DNA from: Mesorhizobium mediterraneum
GTDB taxonomy: Bacteria; Pseudomonadota; Alphaproteobacteria; Rhizobiales; Rhizobiaceae
Length of the DNA stretch: 64,000 nt
Reading direction: 5' to 3'
Assembly: GCF_002284565.1 (NCBI RefSeq)
Contig: NZ_NPKI01000012.1
Location: forward strand, 62,001-126,000
Positions within the stretch are counted from its first letter, which is position 1. Each line of letters opens with the position of its first letter. The position numbers and the translations under genes were made by a program. Of this stretch, positions 6,529 through 14,759 are shown piece after piece. The notes under the pieces are model-generated. The model searched no databases and was not told where the DNA came from. It saw nothing but the letters and a program-made list of their open reading frames with translations.

Positions 6529-7740
6529 GTGAGCACAAATTGGGCGTCAGCCACGGCCATCGCGCTGCTTCTGTCTCTATCAACAAGTGCTGCCCATGCC
6601 GAGGAGGTAACCGCCTGGCGCCTCTTTATCTCGGACCACGCGGATCCGAAGGTGACCGTAATCGATGCGGTCAATGGCGGAAAGCTCGACACGTTCCAGA
6701 TTAAAGGGCCGGCGTCGCTCCATCGCAGCGAAAGCGGCCGGACCGTGTTCGCCGTGCAGGGCTCGGCCGGCGTCGTTACCGGGATCGCGAGCGGCATTTC
6801 CTTCGAGGATCACGGCGAACACGGCGACATCGACGTCGAAGCGCCGAAGCTTGCCGACGTCGAGATCGCAGGCGAGAAGCCGTCGCATTTCGTCGAGCAT
6901 GACGGAGATTTCGCCGTTTTTTTCGACGGCGAAGGTGTCGCCCGTATCATCTCCGAGAAGGCCGTCCTGGAAGGCAAATCGGATTTCAGGGAAGTGAAGA
7001 CGGATGCGCCGCAGCACGGCGTCGCAGTCGCCTATGGCTCCCATGTCCTCCTGTCGGAGCCGCACAGGGAAAAGCCCGACGAACTCCCGGTCGGCATCAG
7101 GGTCGCTGACAAAGCCGGCATGCAGGTTGGCGGTATCCACGCCTGCCCTGACCTCCACGGGGAGGCGTCTTCCGGCAATATCCTGGCTTTCGCCTGTGCG
7201 ATCGGCCTGCTTGTCGTCACCCAAGGCGACGGCACCCCGGCGATCCGCCATCTGCCTTATGCCGACAGCCTGTCCGACGGCAAAACGACGACGCTGATTG
7301 GCGGCAGAGGCCTGCAATATCTCCTCGGCAACTACGGCGCCGACAAGGTGGTGCTGATCGATCCGACACTCGAGAGCGACGCATTCCGGCTGATCAGCCT
7401 TCCAACACGCCGCGTGCATTTCGCGGTCGATCCCGTTCGTGCGAAGTTCGCCTACGTCTTCACCGAGGACGGCCAGCTTCACCAACTCGACGTGGTGAAG
7501 GGGGAGATCGCAAACTCACTCAAGCTGACCGATCCCTATTCGATGGATGGCCACTGGAGCGACCCGAGGCCGCGTGTCGCGGTCGCCGGCGACAGGATCG
7601 TGGTCACGGATCCTTTGCAAGGTGTGCTGCATCTCGTTGACGCGACGTCGTTCGAGAAGACCGGTGACATTGCTGTCGAAGGCAAACCCTTCAACATCGT
7701 TTCCGTCGGCGGCTCCGGTCAGACCCACGAAGGCGAATAG
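6529..7740 (+). CDS. aztD: periplasmic zinc metallochaperone AztD
   Basis: A 403-residue secreted protein with a signal peptide at residues 1-24 (cleavage after AHA), followed by beta-propeller-like repeats (for example GRTVFAVQG, GDFAVFFDGEG, AKFAYVFTEDGQLHQLDV). His/Asp-rich segments such as SFEDHGEHGDIDVE and IHACPDLHGEAS are candidate metal sites. In Paracoccus denitrificans AztD is known to pass zinc to the substrate-binding protein AztC in the periplasm, and the adjacent aztC supports the same role here. The start is GTG at 6529, with AAGGAG five to ten bases upstream. It sits behind its own terminator and Zur box, so it is separately zinc-regulated. Confidence 0.88.
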   Translation: MSTNWASATAIALLLSLSTSAAHAEEVTAWRLFISDHADPKVTVIDAVNGGKLDTFQIKGPASLHRSESGRTVFAVQGSAGVVTGIASGISFEDHGEHGDIDVEAPKLADVEIAGEKPSHFVEHDGDFAVFFDGEGVARIISEKAVLEGKSDFREVKTDAPQHGVAVAYGSHVLLSEPHREKPDELPVGIRVADKAGMQVGGIHACPDLHGEASSGNILAFACAIGLLVVTQGDGTPAIRHLPYADSLSDGKTTTLIGGRGLQYLLGNYGADKVVLIDPTLESDAFRLISLPTRRVHFAVDPVRAKFAYVFTEDGQLHQLDVVKGEIANSLKLTDPYSMDGHWSDPRPRVAVAGDRIVVTDPLQGVLHLVDATSFEKTGDIAVEGKPFNIVSVGGSGQTHEGE

Positions 7741-7764
7741 TCGCCCCTCCCAAGCGGCTGCCGC

Positions 7765-7796
7765 GCGTCCGGCCCATTCTTTCCCGGGCCGGACGC
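7765..7796. terminator. strong hairpin between aztD and the pab genes
   Basis: A perfect 11-bp stem GCGTCCGGCCC / GGGCCGGACGC with a 10-base loop, in the 130-base gap between the convergent aztD and pabC-like genes. There is no clear U-tract on either side, so it may act as a bidirectional stop or an mRNA-stabilising structure. Confidence 0.6.
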
Positions 7797-7871
7797 ATCT
7801 TCCCGACGCGCAAGGGAAACCATGATCGAGACACAGCCATCGGCGTCGTCCGGTGCCTTATCGGTTGCGTT

Positions 7872-8537
7872 TCAGCCCAGCCGCGCCGGAATCAATCCGC
7901 GCAGCGAATTGCCGACAAACAGCGCCTTGGCCGATTTCTTCAAGTCATCCAAGGTGTAGATTGCTTCGCGGGCACGACCTTCATCCAGCAATTCGCCACG
8001 CAACACGCCAGGCAGCAGGCCGCAATCGAGCCGCGGCGTTGCCAGCACTCCGTCGCCGAAATCGGCAAAGAGATTGGTGATCGTGCCCTCACAGATTTCG
8101 CCACGCTCGTTGGCCAGCAGCACCTCGTCGGCGCGGCTAATCAGATATTCGGCTCGCGCCCGCTGATAGGTATCCCGGCGGCTCGTCTTGTGGCGCAGCA
8201 GCGTGTCGCTCGAATCGAGCCGCACCCGCGCCAGTTGCAGTCTCCACACCTTGTCGGCTGCATGCGGCTCATAAGGCAGCGCCGAGACCGTCACCTTGCC
8301 GCTGCGCGACAGGACAAGCCGTGTGCGCAAGGCTATGTCCGGCCGGTCGACGGCGTTCCTGAGCACCTCGCCGACCTTCTGCGGATCGCAGGCAAAACCC
8401 AGTTCGGCTGCCGAGCTGTAAAGGCGTGCCAAATGGCGGTCGAAACGGAGGAAGCCCTGGCCCGGCTGCCAGCGCATGGTTTCGATCAGGTCGAAATCGG
8501 CGGTGTTCCCGTCGCGTAGCGCGCTTTCAGCAGGCAC
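7872..8537 (-). CDS. pabC: class IV aminotransferase, probable aminodeoxychorismate lyase
   Basis: A 221-residue PLP enzyme of fold type IV. Recognisable blocks are DFDLIETMRWQPGQGF at the N-terminus, RLVLSRSGKVTV, and the C-terminal LLANERGEICEGTITNLF and CGLLPGVLRGELL signatures. Such proteins release pyruvate from aminodeoxychorismate to give p-aminobenzoate for folate. The best start is the GTG at 8537, which overlaps the last 52 bases of pabB in another frame. The longer in-frame extension to 8768 would lie wholly inside pabB and is rejected. Position directly after pabB supports the pabC role. The substrate is inferred from context, because class IV enzymes also include branched-chain and D-amino-acid transaminases. 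Confidence 0.82.
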   Translation of the reverse strand: MPAESALRDGNTADFDLIETMRWQPGQGFLRFDRHLARLYSSAAELGFACDPQKVGEVLRNAVDRPDIALRTRLVLSRSGKVTVSALPYEPHAADKVWRLQLARVRLDSSDTLLRHKTSRRDTYQRARAEYLISRADEVLLANERGEICEGTITNLFADFGDGVLATPRLDCGLLPGVLRGELLDEGRAREAIYTLDDLKKSAKALFVGNSLRGLIPARLG

Positions 8538-9631
8538 TCCTGATACTCCTCCTCGGCCGTAGAATCGAAGACGACGCCGCCACCGATATTGTAGACGGCC
8601 TCGCCACTGGAAAAGAGCGATATCGTGCGGATCGCTACCGAAAAGCGCATCGTGCCGCTGGGCGCGATCCAGCCGATGGCGCCGCAATAGACGTCGCGCG
8701 GCGTGCCTTCCAGATCGTGCAGGATTTCCATGGCACGGATTTTTGGGGCGCCGGTGATCGATCCGCATGGAAACAGCGCAGCGAAGATCTGGCGGATGGT
8801 GAGGTCGGGCAAGAGCTTGGCCCGCACGCGGCTCACCATCTGGTGGACGGTCGGGTAGCTCTCAATGCGGAAAAGCTCCGGCACCTCCAGCGTGCCGACC
8901 TCGCTGATCAGCGAGATGTCGTTGCGCAACAGATCGACGATCATCCGGTTCTCAGCCTGGTTCTTCTCGTCATTGAGCAAGAACGCCTTCAGCCGCTTGT
9001 CTTCCGCCTTGGTCGCGCCGCGCGGGGCGGTGCCCTTCATCGGATGGGTCTCGATCATGCCTTCGGCATCGATCTCGAAGAACAGTTCCGGCGACCGCGA
9101 CAAAACGACCGGATCGCCGAGCGCGATCAGCGCGCCGTATTTCACCGGCTGGCGGTCCGTCAGCGCATCGAAGGCAGCCAGCGGGTCGCCCGACCACTGC
9201 GCATGAACCGGAAAGGTCAGATTGCCCTGATAGCAATCACCTTTGCGAATGTGATTGTGGAGCCGCGCAAAGCGTTTTGCGTAATCTTCTGAAGACCAGG
9301 CAGCCTTTGCGTCGAAGATCGGACCGTTGGTCGCCGGCGCGTGGCTGCGCACGACCGTCTGTTCGACAGGCGCGTCGAAGATCCCCAGGCAGACAAGCGG
9401 GGCGCGGCGTCCACCAGGCAGCAGTGGAACGAGCTTCGGCTCGAGCAGGTAGCCGGCCTCGTAGGAGAAATATCCGGCCAGCCATTTGCCGGCGTCATGC
9501 GCGGCCTGCGCAATTTCCAGCGCCGGCAGGAAATCCTCCGCCTCATGCGCCACGATGATGCCGGACGGACGGTCGAAAACGAGCTGATGCGCGCGCTCGT
9601 CATTCCGGAAAATTGCAGAGGGCAGGGACAT
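8486..9631 (-). CDS. pabB: aminodeoxychorismate synthase component I
   Basis: A chorismate-binding enzyme of 381 residues that aminates chorismate on the way to p-aminobenzoate. Family blocks are all present: KGDCYQGNLTFPV, PELFFEIDAEGMIETHPMKG, NQAENRMIVDLLRND, the FPCGSITGAPKIRAMEILHD active-site segment, and the C-terminal VYNIGGGVVFDST. The ATG at 9631 (MSLPSAIF) is preferred to a TTG ten codons upstream. It overlaps the pabC-like gene by 52 bases, so the two are translationally linked. No pabA glutaminase lies next to it, so ammonia supply must come from a separately encoded subunit. Confidence 0.92.
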   Translation of the reverse strand: MSLPSAIFRNDERAHQLVFDRPSGIIVAHEAEDFLPALEIAQAAHDAGKWLAGYFSYEAGYLLEPKLVPLLPGGRRAPLVCLGIFDAPVEQTVVRSHAPATNGPIFDAKAAWSSEDYAKRFARLHNHIRKGDCYQGNLTFPVHAQWSGDPLAAFDALTDRQPVKYGALIALGDPVVLSRSPELFFEIDAEGMIETHPMKGTAPRGATKAEDKRLKAFLLNDEKNQAENRMIVDLLRNDISLISEVGTLEVPELFRIESYPTVHQMVSRVRAKLLPDLTIRQIFAALFPCGSITGAPKIRAMEILHDLEGTPRDVYCGAIGWIAPSGTMRFSVAIRTISLFSSGEAVYNIGGGVVFDSTAEEEYQECLLKARYATGTPPIST

Positions 9632-9798
9632 GGGGCTCGGATGCTGCGATCGATAACGCAAGCTATCGCTCTATATGGGGGCTCGATCGCGCGCAATCGA
9701 GAGAGCGGCGTCTCAAGACGCAAAGGCAGCCTTGGTGCAAAAGCAAACCGGCGGCACCTCGAGGCGCCGCCAGTCTGTGCTCGATGCCGGCAGGCAAT

Positions 9799-10551
9799 TC
9801 AGGTGTTGCTCGCAGTCCCCGCGGTCGGGAAGCGGCGCGCAAATTCCTTCTCATCGCCGGCGGCAAGCAGTTTCGCCTGCTCGATCCAGCGCTCTCGCTC
9901 GATGCGGCCGTCGAACTGGAGAACGTCTTCGATCCGCTTGATATCCGCCGCCGTCCAGGCGGCGATCTGAGCGTAGGTCCTGACCCCAAGGCCGTGCAGC
10001 TTCCGCTCGTTGACCGGGCCGATGCCGATCAAACGACGCAGACTGTCGGGCTTGCCCGCTGGCGCTGTTGCCTTGCCTGCGGGGACTTTCTTTGCCGCCG
10101 GCGCAGCCTTGTTGGCTGTGGCGCTCGTTTTCGACGCGGCCGCTTTCGACGCACTTGCCGTTGGCGCGGCTGCCGCCTTGGCGGCCGCCGGTTTCTTGGG
10201 CGCGGTCTTTGCCGGCGTCGACTTGGCCGGCGCGGTCTTGGCCGTCGAAGTCTTGGCCGGCGCGGATGTCGACATCAATGCCGACGGTGCCGGGATTGCT
10301 GCCTTTGTCGCGCCGGTCTTGGCGCCTTGTGCCTCGGCCAACTGGCGCTCCAGGTCGGCGCGGGCGCCACGGCATACATCCAGCTCACCGGTCAGGCGGT
10401 CGGCATCGGCGCGCAGCCTGTCGCGCTCGCTGCGCGTGCGGTCCATGTCACCGCGCAGGCTGTCGAGCTCGCCACGCAGGCGTCCCCAGATGAACCAGCC
10501 AACCAACACACCTACCAAGAACGCCAGGAGCATGTAGAAAAAAGTGCCCAT
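9799..10551 (-). CDS. membrane-anchored coiled-coil protein with C-terminal helix-hairpin-helix domain
   Basis: A 250-residue protein with three parts. Residues 1-22 form a single membrane helix (MGTFFYMLLAFLVGVLVGWF). Residues about 28-76 form a charged helical coiled coil. Residues 80-165 are a low-complexity Ala/Lys/Pro/Thr linker with repeated APAK- and KTAP-like units. Residues 167-240 form a compact domain with LIGIGPVNERKLHGLGV, the helix-hairpin-helix seen in flap-endonuclease-related and RuvA-like proteins (COG3743 type). No nuclease residues are visible, so it is probably a DNA-binding or protein-binding tether at the inner membrane. The ATG has GAGAGAGA before it. Function unknown. 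Confidence 0.72.
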   Translation of the reverse strand: MGTFFYMLLAFLVGVLVGWFIWGRLRGELDSLRGDMDRTRSERDRLRADADRLTGELDVCRGARADLERQLAEAQGAKTGATKAAIPAPSALMSTSAPAKTSTAKTAPAKSTPAKTAPKKPAAAKAAAAPTASASKAAASKTSATANKAAPAAKKVPAGKATAPAGKPDSLRRLIGIGPVNERKLHGLGVRTYAQIAAWTAADIKRIEDVLQFDGRIERERWIEQAKLLAAGDEKEFARRFPTAGTASNT

Positions 10552-10926
10552 TGTCTCTCTCTCCAGTCCGATCCGTCTGCCGTGGCCTGGAGTGGTGACC
10601 TTGGCACAAGGACCATTCGATGGTGGCTCCGCTGTTCGCGGAACAGCCGGCTTAAATCGAGCTGTCGGCGACCGGCTTTTCCTGCCATGGCCAACGGCCG
10701 CTGTCGCATTCGCCGAAGCGCCGTGACCGGCCGGAGATTTTTTCCTGGCCTGAGCCCCGCGCCCGACTGAGCTTGAGGCGGGACGCTATCATACAGATTC
10801 CGGAAAGCTAACGGAAAATTTCACGGAGAGTTATTTAAGAACATATATTTAGGGCAAGAATAGAACGGCCCGAATATGCATTGCGGCTAAACTGTTCTGT
10901 CGGCCCCGGATGTTCAGCGCTGTGTG
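10552..10926. other. intergenic region, no gene seen
   Basis: 375 bases between two leftward genes. The right half (about 10800-10880) is clearly AT-rich, including TTATTTAAGAACATATATTTAG, unlike the surrounding coding DNA, and may carry a promoter for the HhH protein. Short frames on both strands have no ribosome site or family match. Confidence 0.5.
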
Positions 10927-12771
10927 TCAATTGTCCAAAGCTTCGAGCTCGTCGATCAGGCCGCCGATCACGCCAAGTCCGATCTGCCAGAAGGCAGGGT
11001 CGGTGGCGTCAAGGCCGAAGGGCGCAAGGAGCTCGGAATGATGCTTGGTGCCGCCGGCGCGCAGCATGGTAAAATATTTCTCCTGAAAGCCACGCTCTGC
11101 ATTCTGGTAGACCGCATAGAGGGAATTCACCAGACAGTCGCCGAAAGCATAGGCGTAGACGTAGAAGGGCGAATGGATGAAGTGCGGGATGTAGGTCCAG
11201 AACACCTCATAGCCGTCGCGCAGCTTGATCGCCGGCCCGAGGCTTTCCGCCTGCACTTCCAACCAGAACTGGCCGAGCCTGTCGGATGTCAATTCGCCGT
11301 TCTTGCGTTCGGCATGCACCTTGCGCTCGAATTCGTAGAAGGCGATCTGGCGCACGACTGTGTTGATCATGTCCTCGACCTTCTGCGCGAGCATGGCCTT
11401 GCGCTCGCGCTTGTCCGTGGTCTGGTCGAGCAGCGAGCGGAAGGTCAGCATCTCGCCGAAGACGGATGCCGTCTCGGCCAGCGTCAGCGGCGTCGAAGCC
11501 ATCAGCGCGCCCTGGCCTGCGGCCAGCACCTGATGCACGCCATGGCCAAGCTCATGCGCCAGCGTCATCACGTCGCGCGGCTTGCCCATGTAGTTGAGCA
11601 GAACATAGGGATGCGCCGACGGCACGGTCGGATGCGCGAAGGCGCCCGGCGACTTGCCCGGCCTGACCGGCGCGTCGATCCAGTTGCGGTCGAAGAAAAC
11701 CCGGGCGATCTCCGCCATGTCAGGTGAAAAGCGCTGATAGGCGGAAAGCACCGTGTTCTTGGCCTCGTCCCAACCGATGATCGCCTGCGGGGTCTCTGGC
11801 AATGGCGCATTGCGGTCCCAGTGGTTCATCACGTCCATGCCAAGCCAACGCGCCTTCATCGCGTAGTAGCGGTGCGACAGGCGAGGATAGGCATCGCGAA
11901 CGGCTGAGGCGAGCGCATCCACCACGCTGCGCTCGACGCGGTTGGCGAGATGGCGCGAATCGGCGATGTCCTCAAAGCCACGCCAGCGGTCGGAAATCTC
12001 CTTGTCCTTGGCCAGCGTGTTGGTGACCAGCGTGAACGTGCGCAAATTCTTGCGGAAGGTTGCGGCCAGCGCTTCAGAGGCCCGGCGGCGCACCTCGCCA
12101 TCGGCGTGCTGGAGGCGGTTCAGCGCCGGCTCCAGGGTGAGCTCCTCGCCATCGATGTCGAAGCGCAGATCGGTCATGGTCTCGTCGAACAGGCGGTTCC
12201 AGGCGCCGCGTCCGGTAATCGACTTCTCGTGGAAAAGCTGCTCGACCCGATCCTCGAGCTGGTAGGGTTTGTCCATGCGCAGGTCGAGCAACCACGGCCG
12301 GTAGTGAGCGAAGGCGGGATCGGCAGCAAGCGCCGTCTCGATCGCGGCATCGTCGATGAGGTTCAGCTCGAGCGCGAAAAACAGGAGATGCGCGCTAGCG
12401 TCGGTCATCTTCTCCTGAATGTCGCCATAGAGCTTGGCGCGCTGCGGATCCGCGGTGTTGCCGGCATAGACCAGCCCGGCATAGGAGACGATCCGGCCGA
12501 TCAGTTCCTCCAGCGCTTCATAGGCGGCAAGCGCCTCGCCCAGCCTGCCGCTGTCGCCGCGCTCCGCCTCGGCGGCGAGCGTGCCTTTCCAGCGGCTCTC
12601 GAAGCTAACGGCATCGGTCGCCGCCTTGGCGATATCGCGCGTCAGCTCGGGGGCGTCCATGCCCGGATAGAGATCGGTGAGATTCCATTCCGGCAGATCG
12701 CCGAGCTCCGCCGCGCCCTGACCGGACGATACCGCCGCAAGCTGCCGACCAAAAACTTTGCGCATTGCCAT
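10927..12771 (-). CDS. pepF: oligoendopeptidase F (M3 family zinc peptidase)
   Basis: A 614-residue cytosolic metallopeptidase that cleaves short peptides. The zinc-binding HELGH motif is at residues 406-410 (MTLAHELGHGVHQVLA), and the downstream glutamate lies in the LTLAETASVFGEMLTF segment. The whole-length pattern (EWNLTDLYPGMDAPEL near the N-terminus; FIHSPFYVYAYAFGDCLVNS near the C-terminus) is that of the PepF/M3 group. The ATG at 12771 is chosen over a TTG five codons earlier. It diverges from the response regulator at 12951. Nothing suggests truncation. Confidence 0.93.
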   Translation of the reverse strand: MAMRKVFGRQLAAVSSGQGAAELGDLPEWNLTDLYPGMDAPELTRDIAKAATDAVSFESRWKGTLAAEAERGDSGRLGEALAAYEALEELIGRIVSYAGLVYAGNTADPQRAKLYGDIQEKMTDASAHLLFFALELNLIDDAAIETALAADPAFAHYRPWLLDLRMDKPYQLEDRVEQLFHEKSITGRGAWNRLFDETMTDLRFDIDGEELTLEPALNRLQHADGEVRRRASEALAATFRKNLRTFTLVTNTLAKDKEISDRWRGFEDIADSRHLANRVERSVVDALASAVRDAYPRLSHRYYAMKARWLGMDVMNHWDRNAPLPETPQAIIGWDEAKNTVLSAYQRFSPDMAEIARVFFDRNWIDAPVRPGKSPGAFAHPTVPSAHPYVLLNYMGKPRDVMTLAHELGHGVHQVLAAGQGALMASTPLTLAETASVFGEMLTFRSLLDQTTDKRERKAMLAQKVEDMINTVVRQIAFYEFERKVHAERKNGELTSDRLGQFWLEVQAESLGPAIKLRDGYEVFWTYIPHFIHSPFYVYAYAFGDCLVNSLYAVYQNAERGFQEKYFTMLRAGGTKHHSELLAPFGLDATDPAFWQIGLGVIGGLIDELEALDN

Positions 12772-12950
12772 ATCTTCCAGAACCAAGATTCAAGGGGCCA
12801 AAATTCGAGGGGAACAGGAAGCCGGTCAAATCCTAAGGAATTCGTTCACCGGGTTTTTTGAAACCTTGTTTAGAACCCTGTGCCAAGATGGTCCACAGGG
12901 CGGAGTCTCCCCTTGGGTGGGCAAATTGGGCGGGTAGAGTTGAACCAGTC

Positions 12951-14489
12951 ATGACAGGTTCCATACTCATAGTCGATGACGATCCCGTGCAGCGCAGGCT
13001 GCTCGAGGCGGCCGTGACGAAATTCGGCCACAGCGCGATCATCACGGATGGCGGCGAGGCGGGTCTCGACGCGCTCGACGGGCCGAATGCGCGCGACGTG
13101 TCGGTGGTCATCCTCGACCTTGTCATGCCGGGCCTCGATGGCATTGGCGTGCTGAAGGCGATGCGCGAGCGCGGCATCCATGTTCCGGTCATCGTGCAGA
13201 CCGCCCAGGGTGGCATCGAGACCGTCGTTTCGGCCATGCGTCATGGCGCCTTCGATTTCGTCGTCAAGCCGGCCTCTCCCGACAGGCTGCAGGCCTCGAT
13301 CGGCAATGCGCTCAAAGTCGAGGCGGTCGAGGGCGAAATGAAGCGCACGTCGCGGCGGCGCGGTGGCCATCTGACCTTCAAGGATATGATCACACACAGC
13401 CCGGCGATGGACCGGGTGATCCGCCTCGGCCAGAAGGCGGCCGCGTCCAACATCCCGATCCTTATCGAGGGCGAATCCGGCGTCGGCAAGGAGCTGGTGG
13501 CGCGCGCCATCCAAGGCAGCGGCGACCGCCGCTCAAAACCCTTCGTCACCGTCAATTGCGGTGCCATTCCCGACAATCTGGTCGAATCGATCCTGTTCGG
13601 CCACGAGAAAGGCTCGTTCACCGGCGCCACCGAAAAACACACCGGCAAGTTCGTCGAGGCGCATTCGGGCACGCTCTTCCTCGACGAGATCGGCGACCTG
13701 CCGCTCGACGTGCAGGTCAAGCTGTTGCGCGCCGTGCAGGACGGTGAGGTTGATCCGGTCGGCGGGCGTTCGACCGTCAGGGTCGACATCAGGCTGATCT
13801 CGGCGACGCACCGCAATCTTCTGCAGCAGGTCAAGGACGGCAAGTTCCGCGAGGATCTGTTCTACCGGCTGAACGTCTATCCGATTTTCGTGCCGCCGCT
13901 GCGCGATCGTCGCGACGACATCCCGTATTTGGTCGAGCACTTCCTGGAGAAGGTTGCGCCCACCGATCCACGTCGCCGTCTGCACGGCATTTCGGCCGCG
14001 GCGCTCGCCATGCTGCAGGCCTATGACTGGCCGGGAAACATCCGGCAGCTGGAAAACGCCGTCTTCCGGGCCTCGGTGCTTTGTGAAGGCGACGTGCTGA
14101 CCGAGGAGGAGTTTCCGCAGATCCGGGCGCAGGTCGTGGGCACCGTCAACCTCGATGCGCATGACGCGTTGCCTCCCGCATCGCCTTTGATCATCGGGCC
14201 GCTTGGCGAGGACGCGCCGGCCAATAACGGCATCGCTGCGACCGAGCTCGATCCGCCGGCCAGTCCGCAGCCCCGCTTCGGCACGCTGCGGGCGCTCGAC
14301 GAACGCGGCAATGTACGCGCGCTGGCCGATGTCGAACTCGAAATGATCAAGCTCGCCATCGACCATTACAGCGGCCAGATGAGCGAAGTTGCCCGCCGCC
14401 TCGGCATCGGCCGCTCGACGCTCTACAGGAAGCTCAAGGAATACGGCATCGATCCGGAAACAGGCCGTGTCGACCGGCTTGCTTCCTGA
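12951..14489 (+). CDS. sigma54-type response regulator (NtrC family), orphan
   Basis: A 512-residue regulator. The receiver domain is residues 1-120, with acidic D10/D11 and the phospho-acceptor D56 in [10 protein letters not shown]. The AAA+ domain is about residues 145-375, with Walker A GESGVGKE at 174-181. The sigma54-contact loop reads GSFTGA at 221-226 instead of the commonest GAFTGA. The C-terminus has a Fis-type HTH ([20 protein letters not shown]). It should activate a sigma54 promoter when phosphorylated. No histidine kinase is beside it. The ATG at 12951 is preferred over an upstream in-frame ATG at 12858 because the receiver begins immediately after it. The region between AAA+ and HTH (about 385-450) is long and Pro/Ala-rich. 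Confidence 0.9.
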   Translation: MTGSILIVDDDPVQRRLLEAAVTKFGHSAIITDGGEAGLDALDGPNARDVSVVILDLVMPGLDGIGVLKAMRERGIHVPVIVQTAQGGIETVVSAMRHGAFDFVVKPASPDRLQASIGNALKVEAVEGEMKRTSRRRGGHLTFKDMITHSPAMDRVIRLGQKAAASNIPILIEGESGVGKELVARAIQGSGDRRSKPFVTVNCGAIPDNLVESILFGHEKGSFTGATEKHTGKFVEAHSGTLFLDEIGDLPLDVQVKLLRAVQDGEVDPVGGRSTVRVDIRLISATHRNLLQQVKDGKFREDLFYRLNVYPIFVPPLRDRRDDIPYLVEHFLEKVAPTDPRRRLHGISAAALAMLQAYDWPGNIRQLENAVFRASVLCEGDVLTEEEFPQIRAQVVGTVNLDAHDALPPASPLIIGPLGEDAPANNGIAATELDPPASPQPRFGTLRALDERGNVRALADVELEMIKLAIDHYSGQMSEVARRLGIGRSTLYRKLKEYGIDPETGRVDRLAS

Positions 14490-14759
14490 CAAAGTAAGTT
14501 CGAACCAGCTTGCCAGCCCGGCATCAGGACGTTTGACATCATCGATGAGGGCGTGACGCGCGTCAGACGGCATGCTTGCGGCAGTGTTCACGCATTAAGG
14601 CGGCCGGTAACAGATCGTGTTCATGGCAAAGCCCGAAACATGATCTAAACCAGCAGTTTACCAAGAAACCCTGCGCAATATTTTTGACGGGATATCGCCA
14701 CGGTGTTACCGCATTTCGGCTTCAATAAGCGATGATTAACCATTAGGATCGATATTCGG

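Noticed and set aside
10552..10926. small ORFs in the gap before pepF
   Set aside because: No ribosome sites, no conserved composition; probably promoter and leader DNA.
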